A stretch of 64,000 nucleotides of DNA from Ruegeria marina (lineage in GTDB: Bacteria > Pseudomonadota > Alphaproteobacteria > Rhodobacterales > Rhodobacteraceae). A program made the position numbers and the translations under genes. Position 1 is the first letter of the stretch. The number at the start of each line of letters is the position of its first letter. Location: positions 1 to 64,000 of the forward strand of contig NZ_FMZV01000001.1 in assembly GCF_900101475.1 (NCBI RefSeq), read 5' to 3'. The notes beneath the pieces are model-generated. The model saw only the letters and a list, made by a program, of their open reading frames with translations. It did not search any database and had not been told where the DNA came from. Positions 60,590-64,000 of this stretch are shown here, in pieces.

Positions 60590-63106
60590 ATGGTTGACAT
60601 CAATGCATTGAGTTCCGATGACGTTGTCGGAACCTTCCCTACCTCGATAACGCAAAAGCGCGCCTGGTTCATGGATCAGATCCATCCAGGCAATCGCGGG
60701 TTGAATATCGCGGTCCGATGGGAACTGCGAGGACCCGTGAGCAGCGATGCTGTCGAGGCCGCATTCCAGAAGATCGTGGATCGTCACGAGGTATTCCGCA
60801 CCCGGTTCGTGGAACGCGATGGGGAACCGCTTCAGGAGGTGATGCGGCGGGTCGAGTTCAAGCTGAATCGGCTTGATATCCGGAACCTGCCCGAGGCAGC
60901 GCGTGACGAGAAGCTGCGGCAGATCGCGCGCGAACATGCAGAAGAACCGTTTGACCTGAGTGAGGCCGGCCTGTTGCGGGTTGCGATGGTGCGGATCGAG
61001 ACGCAACGCGCCGCGCTGCTGATCTCGGTGCACAACAGCGTTTTCGACGGCTATTCCATCGGGGTGCTGGGCCACGAGTTGGGGTCGTTTTTGGCCGCGA
61101 AGGAAGAAGGCAAGCCCGCCGATCTGCCCGAACTGCAGCTGCAATATGGCGATTTCGCGATGTGGCAGGCCGATTACGAGGCGAGCGGCGCCTTCGCCGA
61201 GGATGAGGAATATTGGCGGCAGACCCTTGAGGGGATGCGCTATTTCGAGCTTCCCCCGGATCGGCCGCGCCGGGCCAAGGAGCCGGAAAGCCGCAGCTTT
61301 GCGGCCGATCTGCCCGCGGATTTCGAAACCCGCCTCGCCGAGACGGCGAAGGCGCTGGAAACCTCGGTCTTTGCGCTGGGGACGGCCGCCTTCGGCATTG
61401 CCCTTGAACGGATTTCTTCGCGCCGGGATGTCAGTTTCGCGATTCAGGTCGCCGGCCGGAACGAGGTGGATCTGGAGCCGCTGATCGGGATCTTCACCAA
61501 TCCGATCGTGCTGCGCTTTGACGTGGACCCGGATGCGTCTCTGTCCGATCATGCCAAGCGGACCCGTGACGTGGTCAACGGTGCGCTGGCGCATCAGACG
61601 CTACCGTTTGACCGGCTTGTCCAGGTTCTGAACCCGCCTCGGGACCCGCTGCGCATTCCGCTGGTTTCGATCATGTTCAACCTGCAAAGGGCCTTTCTGA
61701 AAGAGCGCACCTACGGTTCGGTCGAACTGGTGTCGGTCCAGTCGCATTCGCCGGGTACGCTCTATGATCTGAACGTGAACATCGTTGGCCGGAATGCGGG
61801 CTGGCGAATGGTTATCGACTATAACGCCGATCTCTTCGATGAGGTGACGATCGAGCGGCTGTCGAAGCTGGTCGTCGAGGTGTTTGACGGGCTGATGCAC
61901 CGGGTCGAGACGCGGATCCACGAGATTGACAGCGGAGTTCCGGATGTACGGGCCGAGCTTGTCGGGGAGTTGGTGCCCCCCGAGATCCGCGCCAGGCCGG
62001 CAGCCGAACCGGCGGAGCGGCAGTCCGAAGTCGTGTCGCGGTTGCGGGAGATCTGGTCGGAGGTTCTGGCCTTGCCGGCCGAAAAGGTTACGGGCAACTT
62101 CTTCGATCTCGGAGGGTATTCGGTTCTGGCGTTGCGGATGCTGTCAAAGGTCGGCGAATGCTTTGGGGTGCGCCCAAGCCTTAATGCCTTTCTGGCCGAG
62201 CCGACAGTCGAGGGCCTTGCGGCTCTGCTGGAAAAAGCGCAGCCGCTGGCCGCTCCGCAAAAGGCCCTGGAGTCGCAACCGGGCGCGATCTGGGATCTGT
62301 TCGAGTTGCGGAAGTCTTCGACCGGGGCGCCGGTGCTGATCACGGTGAATCAGCCGTTCATGTATCAGGCCCTGGCGCGTCAGATGACATCGGATTGCGC
62401 GGTGGCAAGCCTGAACGTGCCGGGGATGGCCCAGTTGAACACGCTGGAACAGGCGGGCTTTGACAAGGCGGTCGACGAGGCGCTTTCGCCTGTTCTCGAA
62501 CGCTATTCCGGGCGGCCCTTGATGCTGTGCGGGCTCTGCGTGGATGGTCGGGTGGCGCTTCGGCTTGCACAAAGGCTGAAGGACAAGGGGCAGACCGTTT
62601 CATGCGTAGCGATGATCGATACCTGGGCGCCCGGCGCGATCAAGGCGTTTTCTGCCTTCGAGCGGGGGCTTGACCGGTGGCGGATCCGGCTGAGGCGGCT
62701 GCGCTACTATCTGGGCCTGCGGCGGCAGGGCGAGATCGGCTGGGGCGATGTCCTGCGGCAGAATGATTTCGCGGCCAAGCTGCTTTCCATGTTCAGCCGG
62801 TCGCCGGCAAAGGATGAAACCGCAATTCTGGTCGATGCGACGGTCGACCGCCTGGTTGAACAGACCAAGGCCTATACATTCGCGCACTATGACGGCGAGG
62901 TCGCGCTTTTCGTGACCCGCTCGCAGGGGATGGTCCCGCGCGATGGGGTCCTCGGCTGGTCTGACCTGCTGTTGCCGGATGTGGCGGTCTTCCCCGTCAA
63001 CGGCTGGCACGGGGATGCCTTGATGCGGTCGGGTTTCGGGCGGATCATCGGGGTCCTTGATGTCAAGGCTGCAAGGTTGAACGCGGTCCGAACTTCGGAT
63101 GAGTGA
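60590..63106 (+). CDS. NRPS-like protein: condensation, carrier and thioesterase domains
   Basis: The 838-residue protein has a condensation domain at residues 14-440. Its active-site motif reads H148-N-x3-D153-G instead of HHxxxDG, so the catalytic second His is replaced by Asn. A peptidyl-carrier domain at 475-545 has the phosphopantetheine Ser511 in FFDLGGYSVLAL. A thioesterase domain at 575-830 has a nucleophile motif G-L-C650-V-D-G, with Cys for Ser, and a His in NGWHGDAL. There is no adenylation domain, so the acyl unit must be loaded in trans. The start has only a weak AAGGTAAG site. The next gene overlaps by 8 bp. Confidence 0.88.
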   Translation: MVDINALSSDDVVGTFPTSITQKRAWFMDQIHPGNRGLNIAVRWELRGPVSSDAVEAAFQKIVDRHEVFRTRFVERDGEPLQEVMRRVEFKLNRLDIRNLPEAARDEKLRQIAREHAEEPFDLSEAGLLRVAMVRIETQRAALLISVHNSVFDGYSIGVLGHELGSFLAAKEEGKPADLPELQLQYGDFAMWQADYEASGAFAEDEEYWRQTLEGMRYFELPPDRPRRAKEPESRSFAADLPADFETRLAETAKALETSVFALGTAAFGIALERISSRRDVSFAIQVAGRNEVDLEPLIGIFTNPIVLRFDVDPDASLSDHAKRTRDVVNGALAHQTLPFDRLVQVLNPPRDPLRIPLVSIMFNLQRAFLKERTYGSVELVSVQSHSPGTLYDLNVNIVGRNAGWRMVIDYNADLFDEVTIERLSKLVVEVFDGLMHRVETRIHEIDSGVPDVRAELVGELVPPEIRARPAAEPAERQSEVVSRLREIWSEVLALPAEKVTGNFFDLGGYSVLALRMLSKVGECFGVRPSLNAFLAEPTVEGLAALLEKAQPLAAPQKALESQPGAIWDLFELRKSSTGAPVLITVNQPFMYQALARQMTSDCAVASLNVPGMAQLNTLEQAGFDKAVDEALSPVLERYSGRPLMLCGLCVDGRVALRLAQRLKDKGQTVSCVAMIDTWAPGAIKAFSAFERGLDRWRIRLRRLRYYLGLRRQGEIGWGDVLRQNDFAAKLLSMFSRSPAKDETAILVDATVDRLVEQTKAYTFAHYDGEVALFVTRSQGMVPRDGVLGWSDLLLPDVAVFPVNGWHGDALMRSGFGRIIGVLDVKAARLNAVRTSDE

Positions 63107-64000
63107 TCCCCTACATCCGCCCTTGCGGATTGTGCTGGTTGTCGATGCGCTGCACGATCTGACTGATGCCGAGGCGCTGTTGATCGACCGGTTGAGCGCG
63201 GACCCGAAGGTCGTGATTTGTGGGCGGATCGCCGGTACGGCTGGCCAGCGGGCTGACCCGCTGCCCATCAGTTTGCGTGGCTTTCTGGGTCTTGAACGGT
63301 TTGTCGTCGGCCGCCGGATTCTTCCCTATGACACCCGGAAGGCTGTGCGCTTGATGGCGGGCTTGCCCGAGGTCGCGCCAGATGCCGGGTCAGGGGCCTT
63401 CGACCTGGCGCTGGTGCTCGGTGCGAAGCGACTGGCGGCCGAGCAGCTTGCACTGGCCCGGTTCGGGGAATGGATGCTGTCCTATGGCGGGGCTGCTGAT
63501 CCAGGCTGGATCTGGACTGTGCCGGACTTGCGCGCGAAACCCCGCGTCGAGGTCGAAATCACGCAGCGGCACAGCGCGTCTCCCGCGCCGGTCACGATCC
63601 GGCGGACAAGCTACAACCCCAAGCCCGGTGCGGTTCTGACCGGAGCTTTCGTTGCGGAAAAATCGGTTCTGTTCCTGCATCATGCCTTGAGCGAACTTGC
63701 CGACAGGCGTGCCGTTCCGCAGGGTTCCGGGACACCCCTGATCGCGCCGGCGCCACCGGCTCTCGGGGATGTACTGTCTTATGCAGGCGCCTTTGCCCGC
63801 ACTTCTTTCCGCAAGTTTTCCGAACGGATACGTGAGCGCCAAAACCGGGCGCGCCAGTTCTGGCGCGTTGCCCATGGCACAGGGTCCGTGACCGCGATCA
63901 ACCCGATGGAGGCGGCGGATCTGCCGGACCGCAGGCAGATCATGGCGGATCCTTTCCTTTTCGAACATCAGGGAGAGCTGTGGGTCTTTTACGAGGCGAT
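63099..64000 (+). CDS. Partial gene coupled to the NRPS-like gene; glucosyltransferase/GH43-like end
   Basis: The ATG at 63099 lies inside the end of the NRPS-like gene, and the frame is open to the window edge (300 residues). It begins LRIVLVVDALHDLTDAEALL, and contains LVLGAKRLAAEQLALARFGE and an LSYGGAADPGWIW block. Near the end comes MADPFLFEHQGELWVFYEA, a pattern found at the start of the five-bladed propeller region of GH43-like and glucosamine inositolphosphorylceramide transferase-like proteins. The earlier part could be a formyl- or methionyl-transferase-like domain. Probably a tailoring enzyme for an exported product; substrate unknown. Confidence 0.55.
   Translation, partial: MSDPLHPPLRIVLVVDALHDLTDAEALLIDRLSADPKVVICGRIAGTAGQRADPLPISLRGFLGLERFVVGRRILPYDTRKAVRLMAGLPEVAPDAGSGAFDLALVLGAKRLAAEQLALARFGEWMLSYGGAADPGWIWTVPDLRAKPRVEVEITQRHSASPAPVTIRRTSYNPKPGAVLTGAFVAEKSVLFLHHALSELADRRAVPQGSGTPLIAPAPPALGDVLSYAGAFARTSFRKFSERIRERQNRARQFWRVAHGTGSVTAINPMEAADLPDRRQIMADPFLFEHQGELWVFYEA

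Overview
The window is GC-rich and densely coded, and reads as a chromosomal or chromid segment of an alphaproteobacterium of the Rhodobacteraceae (roseobacter/Paracoccus-like) type. The main reasons are the quinohemoprotein amine dehydrogenase locus in the Paracoccus-type A-D-C-B-F-E order, a class I PHB synthase with phasin, an N-type ATPase operon, and the many ATGA start/stop overlaps. This placement is inferred from gene content only. No rRNA, tRNA or CRISPR array was seen.

Layout. 1-7.1 kb: the end of an IS3-type element abuts a 5'-truncated corrinoid-type methyltransferase (uroporphyrinogen decarboxylase fold). A catabolic operon follows (HpcH/HpaI aldolase, LVIVD-repeat protein, D-2-hydroxyacid dehydrogenase, cytochrome b561-like protein). 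A corrinoid protein with a possible reactivase faces it, and a LacI regulator lies next to two palindromes. 7.2-9.8 kb: decayed mobile DNA (HTH/Rep-like gene, frameshifted relaxase, HEIGH peptidase scrap) and a GntR gene broken by one stop codon. 9.8-14.7 kb: an RHH protein, two perfect inverted repeats, then a VOC / Tat-signal small subunit / GMC flavoprotein / PQQ-type sugar dehydrogenase / dihaem cytochrome c operon, which looks like a periplasmic oxidation chain. 15.2-22.3 kb: a copper island with CopA, CopZ-like chaperone, DUF411, DUF302, a Met/His-rich EF-hand protein and a divergent two-component system. 22.6-32 kb: the complete qhp locus for quinohemoprotein amine dehydrogenase (regulator, FAD monooxygenase, three subunits, radical SAM crosslinker, exporter, protease).

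32.4-60.2 kb is a survival/low-energy island: PolX, a dihydrolipoamide dehydrogenase-like flavoprotein, a hibernation factor fused to a cold-shock domain, an orphan L35, dodecin, bacterioferritin, phasin, envelope proteins, a nine-gene N-type ATPase, PhaB-PhaC-MaoC/Pta-AckA, a ferritin-like DUF892 protein and several unknowns. Seven intergenic copies of a 14-bp inverted repeat of the form TTWRC-N4-GTTAA (Crp/Fnr box geometry, but lacking the usual TTGAT half-site) lie upstream of nearly every transcription unit from 34.2 to 60.2 kb, most of them 70-105 bp before the first start codon. A Crp/Fnr-family gene with a VHVCR recognition helix sits in the middle. I propose it controls the island through this box; this is the strongest new signal in the window.

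The same island carries gene scars in which the two ends of a gene survive and the middle is gone (P-type ATPase, thiolase PhaA, a composite ArcB/CBS frame), plus a truncated CBS protein. After the island come an NRPS-like condensation/carrier/thioesterase protein with a substituted condensation motif, and the start of a gene that runs off the window.
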